The notes below the pieces were generated by a model. The model worked only from the letters and a program-made list of their open reading frames with translations. It ran no database searches and was not told the origin of the DNA. From Delphinus delphis (lineage: Eukaryota; Chordata; Mammalia; Artiodactyla; Delphinidae), in assembly GCF_949987515.2 (NCBI RefSeq), contig NC_082687.1, positions 120,013,838-120,077,837 of the forward strand: DNA of 64,000 nt, written 5' to 3'. The stretch's first letter is position 1. Each line of letters opens with the position of its first letter. A program made the translations under genes and the position numbers. Below are positions 14,101-28,255 of this stretch, one piece after another.

Positions 14101-17100
14101 TACTATGCGGCTGCTTCCCACTAGCTATCTATTTTACGTTTGGTAGTGTATATATGTCCATGCCACTCTCTCACTTTGTCACAGCTTGCCCTTCCTGCTC
14201 CCCATATCCTAAAGTCCATTCTCTAGTAGGTCTATGTCTTTATTCCTGTCTTACCCCTAGGTTCTTCATGACATTTTTTTTTTCCCTTAGATTCCATATA
14301 TATGTGTTAGCATACAGTATTTGTCTTTCTCTTTCTGACTTACTTCACTCTATATGACAGACTCTAGGTCCATCCACCTCACTGCAAATAACTCAATTTC
14401 GTTTCTTTATATGGCTGAGTAATATTCCATTGTATATATGTGCCACATCTTCTTTATCCATTCATCCGATGATGGACACTTAGGTTGTTTCCATCTCCTG
14501 GCTATTGTAAATAGAGCTGCAATGAACATTTTGGTACATGACTCTATTTGAATTATGGTTTTCTCAGGGTATATGCCCAGTGGTGGGATTGTTGGGTCAT
14601 ATGGTAGTTCTATTTGTAGTGTTTTAGGGAACCTCCATACTGTTCTCCATAGTGGCTTTACCAGTTCACATTCCCACCAGCAGTGCAAGAGTGTTCCCTT
14701 TTCTCCGCACCCTCTCCAGCATTTATTGTTTGTAGATTTTTTGATGATGGCCATTCTGACTGGTGTGAGATGATATCTCATTGTAGTTTTGATTTGCATT
14801 TCTATAATGATTAATGATGTTGAGCATTCTTTCATGTGTTTGTTGGCAATCTGTATGTCTTCTTTGGAGAAATGTCTGTTTAGGTCTTCTGCCCGTTTTT
14901 GGATTGGGTTGTTTTTTTTTTAATTATTGAGCTGCATGAGCTGCTTGTAAATTTTGGAGATTAATCCTTTGTCAGTTGCTTAACTTGCCAATATTTTCTC
15001 CCATTCTGAGGGTTGTCTTTTGGTCTTGTTTATGGTTTCCTTTGCTATGCAAAAGCTTTGAAGCTTCATTAGGTCCCATTTGTTTATTTTTGTTTTTATT
15101 TCCATTTCTCTAGGAGGTGGGTCAAAAAGGATCTTGCTATGATTTATGTCATAGAGTGTTCTGCCTATGTTTTCCTCTAAGAGTTTGATAGTGTCTGGCC
15201 TTAAATTTAGGTCTTTAATCCATTTTGAGTTTATTTTTGTGTATGGTGTTAGGGAGTGTTCTAATCTCATACTTTTATATGTACCGTCCAGTTTTCTCAG
15301 CACCACTTATTGAAGAGGCTGTCCTTTCTGCACTGTACATTCCTGCCTCCTTTATCAAAGATAAGGTGACCATATATGCATGGGTTTATCTCTGTGCTTT
15401 CTATCCTGTTCCATTGAGCTATATTCCTCTTTTTGTGGCAGTACCATACTGTCTTGATTACTGTAGCTTTGTAGTATAGTCTCAAGGCAGGGAGCCTGAT
15501 TCCTCCAGCTCTGTTTTTCATTCTCAAGATGGCTTTGGCTATTCAGGGTCTTTTGTGTTTCCATACAAATTGTGAAATTTTTTGTTCTAGTTCTGTGAAA
15601 AATGCCATTGGTAGTTTGATAGGGATTGCATTGAATCTGTAGATTGCTTTGGATAGTAGAGTCATTTTCACATTGTTGATTCTTCCAATCCAAGAACATG
15701 GTATATCTCTCCATCTATTTGTATCATCTTTAATTTCTTTCATCAGTGTCTTATAATTTTCTGCATACAGGTCTTTTGTCTCTTTAGGTAGGTTTATTCC
15801 TGGATATTTTATTCTTTTTGTTGGAATCGTAAATGGGAGTGTTTTCTTAATTTCACTTTCAGATTTTTCATCATTAGTGTATAGGAATGCAAGATATTTC
15901 TGTGCATTAATTTTGTATCCTGCTACTTTCCCAAATTAATTAACCAGCTCTAGTAGTTTTCTGGTAGCATCTTTAGGATTCTCTCTATATAGTATCATGT
16001 CACCTGAAAAGCAGTGGCAGCTTTAGTTCCTCTTTTCTGATTTGGATTTGTTTTATTTCCTTTTCTTCTCTGATTGCTGTGGCTAAAACTTCCAAAACTA
16101 TGTTGAATAAGAGTGGTGAGAGTGGGCAACCTTGTCTTCTTCCTGATCTTAGTGGAAATGATTTCAGTATTTCACCATTGAGGATGATGTTGGCTGTGGG
16201 TTTGTCATATATGGCCTTTATTATGTTGAGGAAAGTTCCCTCTATGCCTACTTTCTGCAGGGTTTTTATCATAAATGGGTGTTGAATTTTGTCAAAAACT
16301 TACTCTGCATCTATAGAGATGATCATATGGTTTTTCTCCTTCAATTTGTAATATGGTGTATCACGTTGATTGATTTGCCTATATGGAAGAATCCTTGCAT
16401 TCCTGGAATAAACCCCACTTGATCATGGTGTATGATCCTTTTAATGTGCTGTTGGATTCTGTTTGCTAGTATTTTATTGAAGATTTTTGCATGTGTGTTC
16501 ATCAGTGATATTGGCCTGTAGTTTTCTTTCTTTGTGACATCTTTGTCTGGTTTTGGTATCAGGGTGATGGTGGCCTCGTAGAAGGAGTTTCGGAGTGTTC
16601 CTCCCTTTCTATATTTTGGGAGAGTTTGAAAAGGATAGGTGTTAGCTCTTCTCTAAATGTTTGATAGAATTCGCCTGTGAAGCCATCTGCTCCTGGAATT
16701 TTGTTTCTTGGAAGATTTTTAATCACAGTTTCAATTTAAGTGCTTGTGATTCGTCTGTTCATATTTTCTATTTCTTCCTGATTCAGTCTTCACAGGTTGT
16801 GCATTTCTACGAATTTGTCCATTTCTTCCAGATTGTCCATTTTATTGGCATAGAGTTGCTTGTAGTAATCTCTCATGATCGTTTGTATTTCTGCAGTGTC
16901 AGTTGTTACTTCTCCTTTTTCATTTCTAATTCTATTGATTTGAGTCTTCTCCCTTTTTTTCTTGATGAGTCTGGCTAATGGTTTATCAATTTTGTTTATC
17001 TTATCAAAGAACCAGCTTTTAATTTTATTGATCTTTGCTATCGTTTCCTTCATTTCTTTTTCATTTATTTCTGATCTGATCTTTATGATTTCTTTCCTTC

Positions 17101-20100
17101 TGCTAACTTTGGGGTTTTTTTGTTCTTGTTTCTCTCATTGCTTTAGGTGCAAGGTTAGGTTGTTTATTGGAGATGTTTCCTGTTTCTTAAGGTAGGATTG
17201 TATTGCTATAAACTTCCCTCTTAGAACTGCTTTTGCTGCATCCCTTAGGTTTTGCGTCGTCTGTCTCCTTTGTCATTTGTTTCTAGGTTTTTTTTGATTT
17301 CCTTTTTGATTGCTTCAGTGATTACTTCGTTATTAAGTAGTGTATTGTTTAGCCTCCATGTGTTTGTACTTTTTACAGATCTTTTCCTGTAATTGATATC
17401 TAGTCTCATAGCACTGTGGTCAGAAAGATACTTGATATGATTTCAATTTTCTTAAATTTACCAAGGCTTGATTTGTGACCCAAGATATGATCTATCCTGG
17501 AGAATGTTCCATGAGCCCTTGAGAAAAATGTGTATTCTGTTGTTTTTGGATGGAATGTCCTATAAATATCAATTAAGTCCATCTTGTTTAATGTATCATT
17601 TAAAGCTTGTGTTTCCTTATTTATTTTCATTTTGGATGATCTGTCCGTTGGTGAAAGTGGGGTGTTAAAGTCCCCTACTAAATATGTGTGACTGTCAATT
17701 TCCCCTTTTATGGCTGTTAGTATTTGCCTTTTGTATTGAGGTGCTCCTCTGTTGGGTGCATAAATATTTACAATTGTTATATCTTCTTCTTGGATCGATC
17801 CCTTGATCATTATGTAGTGTCCTTCTTTGTCTCTTGTAATAGTCTTTATTTTAAAGTCATTTTGTCTGATTTGAGAATTGCTACTCCCGCTTTCTTTTGA
17901 TTTCCATTTGCATGGAATATCTTTTTCCATCCCCTCACTTTCAATCTGTATGTGTCCCTAGGTCTGAAGTGGGTCTCTTGTAGACAGCATATATATGGGT
18001 CTTGTTTTTATATCCATTTAGCCAGTCTGTGTCTTTTGGTGGGAGCATTTAATCCATTTACATTTAAGGTAATTATCATTATGTATGTTCCTATTCCCAT
18101 TTTCTTAATTGTTTTGCGTTTGTTATTGTAGGTCTTTTCCTTCTCTTGTGTTTCTTGCCTAGAGAAGTTCCTTTAGCATTTGTTGTAAAGCTGGTTTGGT
18201 GGTGCTGAACTCTGTCAGCTTTTGCTTGTTTGTAAAGGTTTTAATTTCTGCATCAAATCTGAATGAGATCCTTGCTGGGTAGAATAATCTTGGTTGTAAG
18301 GTTTTCTCCTTCATCACTTTAAATATGTCCTGGCAGTCCCTTCTGGCTTGCAGAGTTTCTGCTGAAAGATCAGCTGTTAACCTTATGGGGATTCCCTTGT
18401 GTGTTATTTTTCCCTTGCTGCTTTTAATATGTTTTCTTTGTATTTAATTTTTGACAGTTTGATTAATATGTGTCTTGGCGTATTTCTCCTTGGATTTATC
18501 CTGTATGGGACTCTCTGTGCTTCCTGGACTAGATTAACTATTTCCTTTCCCATATTAGGGAAGTTTTCAACTATAATCTCTTCAAATATTATCTCAATCC
18601 CTTTCTTTTTCTCTTCTTCTTCTGGGACCCATATAAGTCGAATGTTGGTGCATTTAATGTTGTCCCAGAGGTCTCTGAGACCATCCTCAGTTCTTTTCAT
18701 TCTTTTTTCTTTATTCTGCTCTGTAGTAGTTATTTTCACTATTTTATCTTCCAGGTCACTTATCCGTTCTTCTGCCTCAGTTATTCTGCTATTGATCCCA
18801 TCTAGAGTATTTTTAATTTCATTTATTGTGTTGTTCATCGTTGCTTGTTTCATCTTTAGTTCTTCTAGGACCTTGTTAAATGTTTCTTGCATTTTGTCTA
18901 TTCTACTTCCAAGATTTTGGATCATCTTTACTGTCATTATTCTGAATTCTTTTTCAGGTAGATTGCCTATTTTCTCTTCATTTGTTAGGTCTGGTGGGTT
19001 TTTATCTTGCTCCTTCCTCTGCTTTGTTTTCTCTGTCTTCTCATTTTGCTTATCTTACTGTGTTTGGGGTCTCCTTTTTGCAGGCTGCAGGTTCATAGTT
19101 CCAGTTGTTTTTGGTGTCTGTCCCCAGTGGCTAAGGTTGGTTCAGTGGGTTGTGTAGGCTTCCTGGTGGAGGGGACTAGTGCCTGTGTCCTGGTAGATGA
19201 GGCTGGGTCTTGTCTTTCTGGTGGGCAGGTCCACGTCTGGTGGTGTGTTTTGGGGTGTCTGTGGCCTTATTATGATTTTAGGCAGCCTCACTGCTAATGG
19301 GTGGGGTTGTGTTCCTGTCTTGCTAGTTGTTTGGCACAGGGTGTCCAGCACTATAGCTTGCTGGTCGTTGAGTGAAGCTCGGTCTTGGTGTTGAGATGGA
19401 GATCTTTGGGAGATTTTCACCGTTTGATATTACGTGGAGCTGGGAGGTCTCTTGTGGACACGTGTCCCAAGTTGGCTCTCCCACCTCAGAGGCACAGCAC
19501 TGACTCCTGGCTGCAGCACCAAGAGCCTTTCATTCACATGGCTCAGAATAAATGGGGGAAAAAGTAGAAAGAAAGAAAGAAGGAGGACAAAATAAAATAA
19601 AATAAAGTAAGATAAAATAAAAGTTATTAAAATAAAATATAATTATTAAGAAAAAAAAATTTTAAGTAAAAATAAAAAACAAAAAAAACCACAGATGGAC
19701 AGAACCCTAGGACAGATGGTGAAAGCAAAGCTATACAGACAAAATCTCACACAGAAGCATACACATACACCCTCACAAAAAGAGGAAAAGGGGAAAAAAT
19801 AATAAATCTTGCTCTCAAAGTCCACCTCCTCAATTTGGGATGATTCATTGTCTATTCAGGTTCCAGAGATGCAGGGTACATCAAGTTGATTGGGGAGATT
19901 TAATCCACTGCTTCTGAGGCTGCTGGGAGAGATTTCCCTTTCTCTTCGTTGTTCTCACAGCTCCGGGGTCTCCGCTTTGGATTTGGCCCCACTTCTACGT
20001 GTAGGTTGCCGGAGGGCGTCTGTTCATCGCTCAGACAGGACCAGGTTAAAGGAGCCGCTGATTCGGGAGCTCTGGGTCACTCAGGCTGCAGGGAGGGAGG

Positions 20101-23100
20101 GGCACAGAGTGCGGGGCGAGCCTGCGGCGTCAGAGGACGGCGTAACGTTGCACCAGCCTGAGGGTGCCATGCGTTCTCCTGGGGAAGTTGTCCCTGGATC
20201 ACGGGACCCTGGCAGTGGCGGGCTGCACAGGCTCCCGGGACAGGGGTGTGGATAGTGACCTGTGCTCGCACACAGGCTTCTTGGTGGCGGCAGCAGCAGC
20301 CTTAGCGTCTCATGCCCGTCTCTGGGGTCTGCGCTGTTAGCCGCAGCTCGCGCCCATCTCTGGAGCTCCTTTAAGCAGCGCTCTTAATCCCCTCTCCTAG
20401 AGCACCAGGAAACAAAGAGGGAAGAAAAAGTCTCTTGCCTCTTCGGCAGGTCCAGACTTTTTCCCGGATTCTTCCTGGCTAGCCATGGCGCACTAGCCTC
20501 CTTCAGGCTGTGTTCACGCTGCCAACCCCAGTCCTCTCCCTGGGGTCTGACCTTTGAAGCCCGAACCTCAGCTCCCAGACCCCACCCGCCCCGGCTGGTG
20601 AGCAGACAAGCCTCTCGGGCTGGTGAGTGCTGGTCGGCACCCATCCTCTGTGCGGGAATCTCTCCGCTTTGCCCTCCGCACCCCTGTGGCTGCGCTCTCC
20701 TCTGAGGCTCTGAAGCTTCCCCCCTCCGCCACCCGCAGTCTCCGCCCACGAAGGGGCTTCTTAGTGTGTGGAAACCTTTCCTCCTTGACAGCTCCCTCCC
20801 ACTGGTGCAGGTCCCGTCCCTATTCTTTTGTCTCTGTTTATTCTTTTTTCTTTTGCCCTACCCAGGTACGTGGGGAGTTTCTTGCCTTTTGGGAAGTCTG
20901 AGGTCTTCTGCCAGTGTTCAGTGGGTGTTCTGTAGGAGTTGTTCCACGTGTAGATGTATTTCTGATGTATCTGTGGGGAGGAAGGTGTTCTACGCGTCTT
21001 ACTCTTCCGCCATCTTCCTGCATTCTTAATGGAAGAAGGAAATCTGAATCTAAATAGTGGTAGCATATCAGTGGTAGCAAATAGTAACCATGGATTAAGG
21101 GTATATATGACATATATGTTTTTCTTATTAAAAAATAGTTTTAATGGGGAATATAGCCATTATTTTGTAATAACTGTAAATGGAGTATAACCTTTAAAAA
21201 TTATGTAAAAAATAAAAAATATTAAAAAATAGTTTTATTGGTCTTGAAGAGAAGCCTGGCTATCAAGTTTTGATTTTAAAAAACAATATTGGAAACAGAG
21301 TATTTGTAGGGTTTTTTTTTCCTTCATTTCTGATTTTATCAGCTGTCTTCTAACTATTGTTGATAATACCTGTTTTTTCCTTTTTCTTTTTTTATTTTGA
21401 GGAATGAGTATGATTGGATAAGTATTAATTTTTAGCTGGGGAATAAAATGACAGTCTCCTGTTACTTAAACTAGGTTACTTGATACTCATGTAATAAAAT
21501 ATTTCTGGGAAATTAAAATTACAGAGGACTCATAAGTAAACGGAAGATATAGTTTACCATTCTTAACGTCATACATGCTAAAAACTTGACAAAAGAATAC
21601 ATTTTCCCAATTCTATAAGCCAATGGTTTTTTCTAGGGTTGTTTAAAATGGAAATAGGATTTTTATTTGTATTTGTAAATATTTGTATACATTCATTAAT
21701 GTTAAAATATCATAAAAGTTTGCCATAATATATTACTACTTGCCAGATACTTCAATCAAACTTTTGGTAATTTTTTAGTGAATCCTTAAGAAATTAACTC
21801 TTATAGATGGAACTCACATATTAAAAATCCTCACAAAACTTAAATCAGACACCAACATTAAACATTTAACATTAGGCTAGCTTTTAAAGAGTTATGATTT
21901 AAAAAGTACATTTTGTTGATAATACTCAACAGGTACAAATGTGTTAACGCATAAAAGAGTTTTATAACTCTTTAAAAACAGTCATTGACACATTTAATAA
22001 AACTTAGCAGATGTCTTTTATTATGTTGGAGATTCAGTAATCCCTAAAGAATCTTATATGAGTTATTTGTATTTCAGATAATTAAGTGGAGATTGGTTTA
22101 GTAGCAAATTGAACATTATGCCCAAGAGAATCTTTTTCCTTTAATTGTAGGAATCTATAGGAACCTTTTCTTTTTAGGGTTAAAAATTGTAAGAGACTAC
22201 AAGGGAATCTTTTAAAAATAAGAAATTATTAAGCTAGTGTTTTTAAAAATTAGCTAAAATAAGAATAACATTTCTAATGATTTGTTGGTAACTCTTAGTA
22301 TGTTGAAAGCTAATAAACATCAATAGAATACTATGACTCCTTAGATAAGTTGTGTGGAGGGGAGGTAGGGCAGAGATGATTAGGTCTGGAGGCCATTTGC
22401 AGGTAAAATCACCAAAGGAACTTCCATTTTCTACTTGTCTCTGGACTCCATGGCCACTATAAACCTGATGAACCCATCTCCAGGACTGGGACAGCATGTA
22501 TGTTTTGAAAAGCCTTCTCAGATGATCTGAGGGAGAACTACTGCTCCAAATAATTCTAGGCTTTTAATGTTGATTGAAATCAATTAGATATTTATTTTGA
22601 GTTTTACAAATTGAATGTTGGAATTCAGGATAAAAACCAATATTTATTTACCTTTCTATTTGTGTTTGAATTTGTCCGTGCTTCGGAGTTATATAAGCAC
22701 AATTAAATCAAGCAGGTTCTAAGTAGGACCTGTATTATTTAGAGGCAGATGACAGTAGAGAATAGAGGAAAAAGCCCCAGTTCTGCAAGTCAGTATATTT
22801 GGGATTTTAATATTTGCCCTGCCAGTAATTAACTGAATGACCTTAAGCCCTTCAATATCCTTTCCTGTGAAAGGATATTAATTGGCCGTATATCCAGAAC
22901 CCTAGCCAGAAAATAAATATGTCAATAACCAAAATGCAGAATTTACCAAAATACTACCTTGGTTTTAATATTGAGCAAATGTAGTCAACAGTGTTAATTG
23001 GAATATTTTAACAACTTTTTGATTACTACTGACAGATCAAATAGGCAAAATTTAAATTTGGAATTAATAAGGAAGAAAAAAGAATTTCAATTAAAAAAGA

Positions 23101-26100
23101 AATTTAAATTCTGATGCAAAAGAAACCAGATATTAATTGTTGAAACACTTCTGAAATTCGAATACTTAAGAAACCAGGATGAACTGTGTGAAAGGAAGTT
23201 TTGGTAACTATTTATAATGTTTTTGTCACAAGTAACCAAAATGGGGCATTCTTATTAAAGCTGTTAAAACATTCCTGATAAATATTCCAACTGTAATATA
23301 TAAATTACAGATTTAGCTAATTGGATTTTTCAAAATTGATTTTTAGTGAATTGATCTGCTTCCCTCAAAGGATATCTCTGGGTATTATTACCTCAGAACT
23401 CTGAGAAGCACAGATTGAAAACAACTGAACCTTTCAAATCTTCATAGGTTTCTTTTAGGATCTAAATTGCAAGTTTTTGCTATAATTAGAGGTGGTGTTA
23501 TCATGAAGCTTTACTACAAACTTCTGTAACTTTTTGTGGGTTTTTTTTTTTTTTTGCTACGGAATAGTTATTTGCTAATCAGCCAAGTAAGTGGCTGCTT
23601 AAATATATGTAGTTAAGTATTAAGTGGGTGCCTTAAATATATGTATCTTGTTTTCATTTAAAGGAAATAGACTGATGCTTTAAAAGAGGTTAAAGAATTG
23701 CTTAGTTTACAGATTTCAGGCTCCAAGGTGAAAAGTTATTGTTACGTATCTCTTGACGGCAATTTATTCTCAATATTCGTAGGAAAACTACTTTGGGGAA
23801 GATGACATGTATATGGATTTTGAAGAGGTTATTTCAAGTCCTGTTCTGTCACTGTCAACATCATCCAGCTCTGGGTGGACTGCTGTTGGAATGGAAAATG
23901 ACAAAAAAGAAAATGAAAGTTCAGCCAAGTCAATTCATCCGCTTACCTTGCGTCCTTGGGATATTACTGTACTTGTTAATTTGCACAAAGTTCACGGGCG
24001 TCTTCCTGTTGTAAGTGTTTACGTGTCAAAATAGTCGAGTTTATTATGAAATCCACTCAGCATAGGAAACTGTGTCTGTGTGTGCACACACTTACATAAA
24101 TAATTCACATTCAAAAACACTTCTGAATTTATCTTTTTATAAAGCTAGTTTATTATTTTCTTCATAGTATAATTACCCGATCACTGATAATTTTCCGTTC
24201 TGTTTTTCTTCTTTCACTTTAGTTCCTTCTTTGCTGTTCTATATAAGTTTAGAACATTTTGCCATGCTGTTGAGTTGCTAGGTTTATAGTTAGCCTGATG
24301 GATGTCCTAGGACTTCATATTTTTTTAGCCTTTATCTCTAACTCCAGACCAGTCTGGGATGTTAGACCTATTACAAAATCAAGATTCAGACTTGACCCTG
24401 GAGGTTGAGTTGTGTCAGCGGTTTGGATTCAGCACAGTATCCTGGTTTACTCTAAAGGATGACCCTTGGGCCTCTTGGGGCTGACTTGAAATCAGATTAT
24501 ATTGTCCAAAGAACCCATGGCCATTGGAGCCAGGCCAGATAGGGAGGGTGTGGCCCTAGAGCATCGTGCTGCATACTGGGTCCATGTCATGTTCTTAGGG
24601 TTGCACGGGAAAGGAATCACCTCTGGTGCTTAGTGAACCTAATGTCTTTTTCTGGGGACAGAATACTTTTTTTTGTCAGTAAGCACTGTTTCTCCTTGTA
24701 AAATATCAGTCTTTTAATTGTATAAATGTAATTTCTATTTTCCTGTACTTCCTTGGTCTTTATCTGTATCTTGATTATGGTGTTTTGCTTGACTTTAGCA
24801 TGGAACTACTGATGGCCCTGAGTGTCCTACAGCTTTTTTGGAAAGACTATGTTTTGAAATGAAAAAAGGATTTAGGGAGACCATGCTGCAACTTGTCCTG
24901 TCACCCCTGAATGTGTTTGTCAGTGATAACTATCAGGTAATGTGAAACTGAGTTATGGTAAAGACTTAGAGATTTATTATTACTATTTTTGGGGTCAAAA
25001 CAATGTGTTAACTTCAGAGCATGGAATATATAGCTCTTAAAATTAGGGACCTTTAATTTAACTGTACTAAGCAGTTTTGTATTGTGTGTATATATGAGAA
25101 TTGTTTCAAGAATCTTAGTTCTTCTTTTTTTTCCTCTGCTTATTTCCTTATTTATATGATCCCAAACAATTATATTTAATATCTATTGTTTTTAGAAATG
25201 GAAAGAAATACTTTCTAACTTTCTCTTATGTTTATGGAAGGGAAAAACTAATTGTATACAATGTTGGTAGATAGTGTTGAAAATCACAACCTAAGTATTA
25301 ATATTAACCAGTACCATAAATCTTGAAAACATGCGTACCTACATGGTCAATGATTTATTCTTTTCATCTAATGTACCTACCAGATACTTTGTTAATTCCT
25401 CAAGATATTCCTGAGGCTCTTTTGGAAGTGAACTGGTGACATTCATCAAATGGGAATATTTTACATTCCTGGGTAGATTATTACTTTATTATTTTTTAAT
25501 GCCAATGGCTTCTCTTGGCGTCTACCACTACTTTAAGGCTCTTTCCTACTTTTAGTCAAGTTGTATGTTTTAGAACTATGATGTTTTTTAGTACAAAGCA
25601 AAGTAAAATTATAAACAGGAGGAAGAATCTGACAGTGAATCATCAATGAATGATAACTCACTATGGAGTCTATGTAGTAACTGATCATCTGATTTAAAAG
25701 AGCATGCCCCTTTTCACTCTTTTGCCATAACTGACTATATTTTTCTATTGTAGTAGCTAAAACGTAACACTTAATGTATGATAGTTTTTGCCACAGAATA
25801 TTTTTTTTTAAAAACTTTTATTTCAGAAGAATTATAGATTTATAGGAGGTTACAAAGGTAGTACAGAGAGTTTCTGTGTTTCCTCCATGTTGATCTTTTA
25901 CATAATTATGGTATAGTATCAAAACCAGGAGATTGACATTGGCACAATATGTGTGCATAGTTCTGTGTCATCTTATCACGTGTAGATTTGTGTAACTGCC
26001 ACCAAAATCAAGATACAGAACTATTCTATCATCACAAAGATCTCACTTGTGTTAACACTTTTAACTTGTCACATGAAACCTTAAAAATAACTCTTGTCCT

Positions 26101-28217
26101 CTCTCTAATTAGTGGGTCATTAGAATTGGTTGTTTTTTTATTTTGGGAGGCAAGTGTATGGAGAGGGAGCCCATCTCCTTTTTTCAGTCTGTTGAGGAAA
26201 TTAGTAAAGGTAAAAGGGAAATATCTTCTTATGACTGAGTTCTGAGAATCTTAGGTGAGCATCTCTGGTTGCTTGTGAGTACCTGGTGATACTTCAACTT
26301 CTATTTTAATCACTTTAATCACTTCTATTTTAATCACAAAAGACTTCAGTAGATATAAAAAATATTTTATTGAGTTTATTATGAAAATTCATATTAACCC
26401 TAATTATAGAATTACTGGCAAACTTGTACAGAGACTGAAGTGTAAAGTGTGATTTATTTGGTGATAAGAAAAGGAATTCAGGGAATGGAGATATCAAGGC
26501 AGTAGTAGAAGTATTAGTGATGTTTTGTTTCCTGGATGGTTAACACTTCATAATTCACCCCGAAGACAAGCATAGTCTATAAATATTTTCTTGGAATTTG
26601 CTTATCTACTTAATTTGCTTACATTTTGTAGTGCTAGCATTCCTAAGAAATATTTTCTTCTTTTGTCTTTATACTATCTAATACTCTTTCATGGTGGGAA
26701 GCTTCACACTGTGACTGCCCTCAAGACTCAGTTCTGGGTCACTCACCTGTAGCTGCTTATTTCTGGTAGCATTAGTCTTAGTGCAGAACTTCAAGGTTAA
26801 GGATCTAATGTGATGGGTCTATTATTGTGTCTGACTTATGAAACCACACACTTTTTACTTGATCATCTTTTGATGTATATTAGTTTTCTAGGGCTGCCAA
26901 TGCAAGGTACCCCACACTGGGTGGCTTAGAACAACAGAAACTTATTCTTTCACAGTTTTGGAGCCTGGAAGTCTGAAATTGGTGTGTTTGGCAGGGCCAT
27001 GCTCTCTTTCAAGGCTGTAGGAGAGGATCCTTCCTTGTCTTTTCCTAGCTTTTGGTGGTCGCTAACAATCCTTGGCATTCCTTGTTTTGTAGTTGTATCA
27101 CTCAAATCTCTGCCTCTGTCTTCATGTGGCATTCTCTCCATGAGTCTGTGTGTCTAAGTTTTCCCCTTACAAGGACACTGTTCCTTGGATTAGGGCCCAC
27201 TGTAATCCAGTGTAATTTTAACTTGATTACATTCGTCAAGACCCTATTTCCAAATAAGATCACATTCACAGGTACCTGAGCTTAGGAATTGAACGTGTCT
27301 TCATAGGGGACACCATTCAACCCACTAAACGATGCAAGCCGTAATAAAATTTAGAATATAATCTTTATTGGTGGCTTTACCTTTAGGACAAGACAAGATC
27401 CACATGTTTGTTTTTGTTTTTTTGGCAGTGGGTGGTGAGAGAGAGGATAGAATCCAGGATGATGCCTGGTTTTTGCTTTGGGCAATTAACTTAGCCAGTG
27501 GGAGATAAAGAATGCGGGAGGAGGAACTGGTTTATAGGGGAAGATGATGCGTTTCTGGGCATGTTGGGTTTGAAGTACCAAGAAATCAACCTTCATTTTC
27601 TAGTATTTTCCAAAGAGTGGACTTCATTGTCTTTGAGAAATAGACATTGTCTTTGAGATAAACTCACCTAAGTGTCTGTGTAGGTACAGTGGCATCCAAA
27701 AGTCATAAATAGCTGACTTTCTGATGGTACTCTAATATACTAACAGCAGATGCATATGTGGGCCCTGAACATTCTTGGAAAATACATTTGGATGGTCCCT
27801 GTGATAACCTATGTGGCTAAAAATAATAAAAATAGACAAGCTGGGTGGTAGTGACGGATAAAGGCATCATGCCCTCAATACCCCCTGCCTCGTCTGCATG
27901 AACCCCTCCCCCCCAACTTTAAGGCCAAATGCACTTTATTTTCTTTTGCCTTTTGACCCCTTTCACCCATTTCCCCCACCCCCTACTCTCAGCTCTGGCA
28001 ACCACCAATCTGTTTTCTGTATTCTATGAGCTTTTTTTAGATTCCACATGTAAGAGGGATCATATGGTATTTGTCTTTCTCTATCTTACTTATTTCACTT
28101 GGCATATTGCCCTCGAGGTCCATTTATGTTGTTGCAAATGGCAAGATTTCCTTCTTTTTTTATGACTGATATTCCACTGTATGTGTGTGTGTATATATAT
28201 ATATACACATATATATG

Positions 28218-28255
<38 letters not shown>

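Larger units (their letters stand above)
13913..21021 (-). mobile_element. Near full-length L1 LINE, antisense to BLTP1, defective
   Basis: About 7.1 kb. Read on the minus strand it begins with the L1-style 5' end (caggaagatggcggaagag, complement of 21002-21021), has a 5'UTR of roughly 2 kb that is CpG-rich, then ORF1 and ORF2, a 3'UTR ending ccaataaagatgt, and a poly-A tail (T run 13913-13921 on +). Both ORFs are broken by frameshifts and stops, so it cannot move on its own, although it is nearly complete and so relatively young. No clear target-site duplication was found. It fills most of intron 7. Confidence 0.92.
12562..23782 (+). other. Intron 7 of window (11.2 kb, L1-bearing)
   Basis: The largest intron here. 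It holds a SINE at 12583, the 7.1 kb antisense L1 at 13913-21021, a 77-bp L1 scrap at 21144 and a weak MIR near 22755-22870. 12790-13912 and 21238-23782 are otherwise AT-rich without gene signals. Confidence 0.8.

Noticed and set aside
18399..19157. 252-codon ORF on the + strand, hydrophobic and Phe/Ser-rich
   Set aside because: It is the reverse complement of L1 ORF1; T-rich antisense of an A-rich gene gives membrane-like peptides by chance.
19890..20749. GC-rich ORFs on both strands (about 120 codons each)
   Set aside because: They lie in the L1 5'UTR, where GC richness removes stop codons; no known domain or conserved start.
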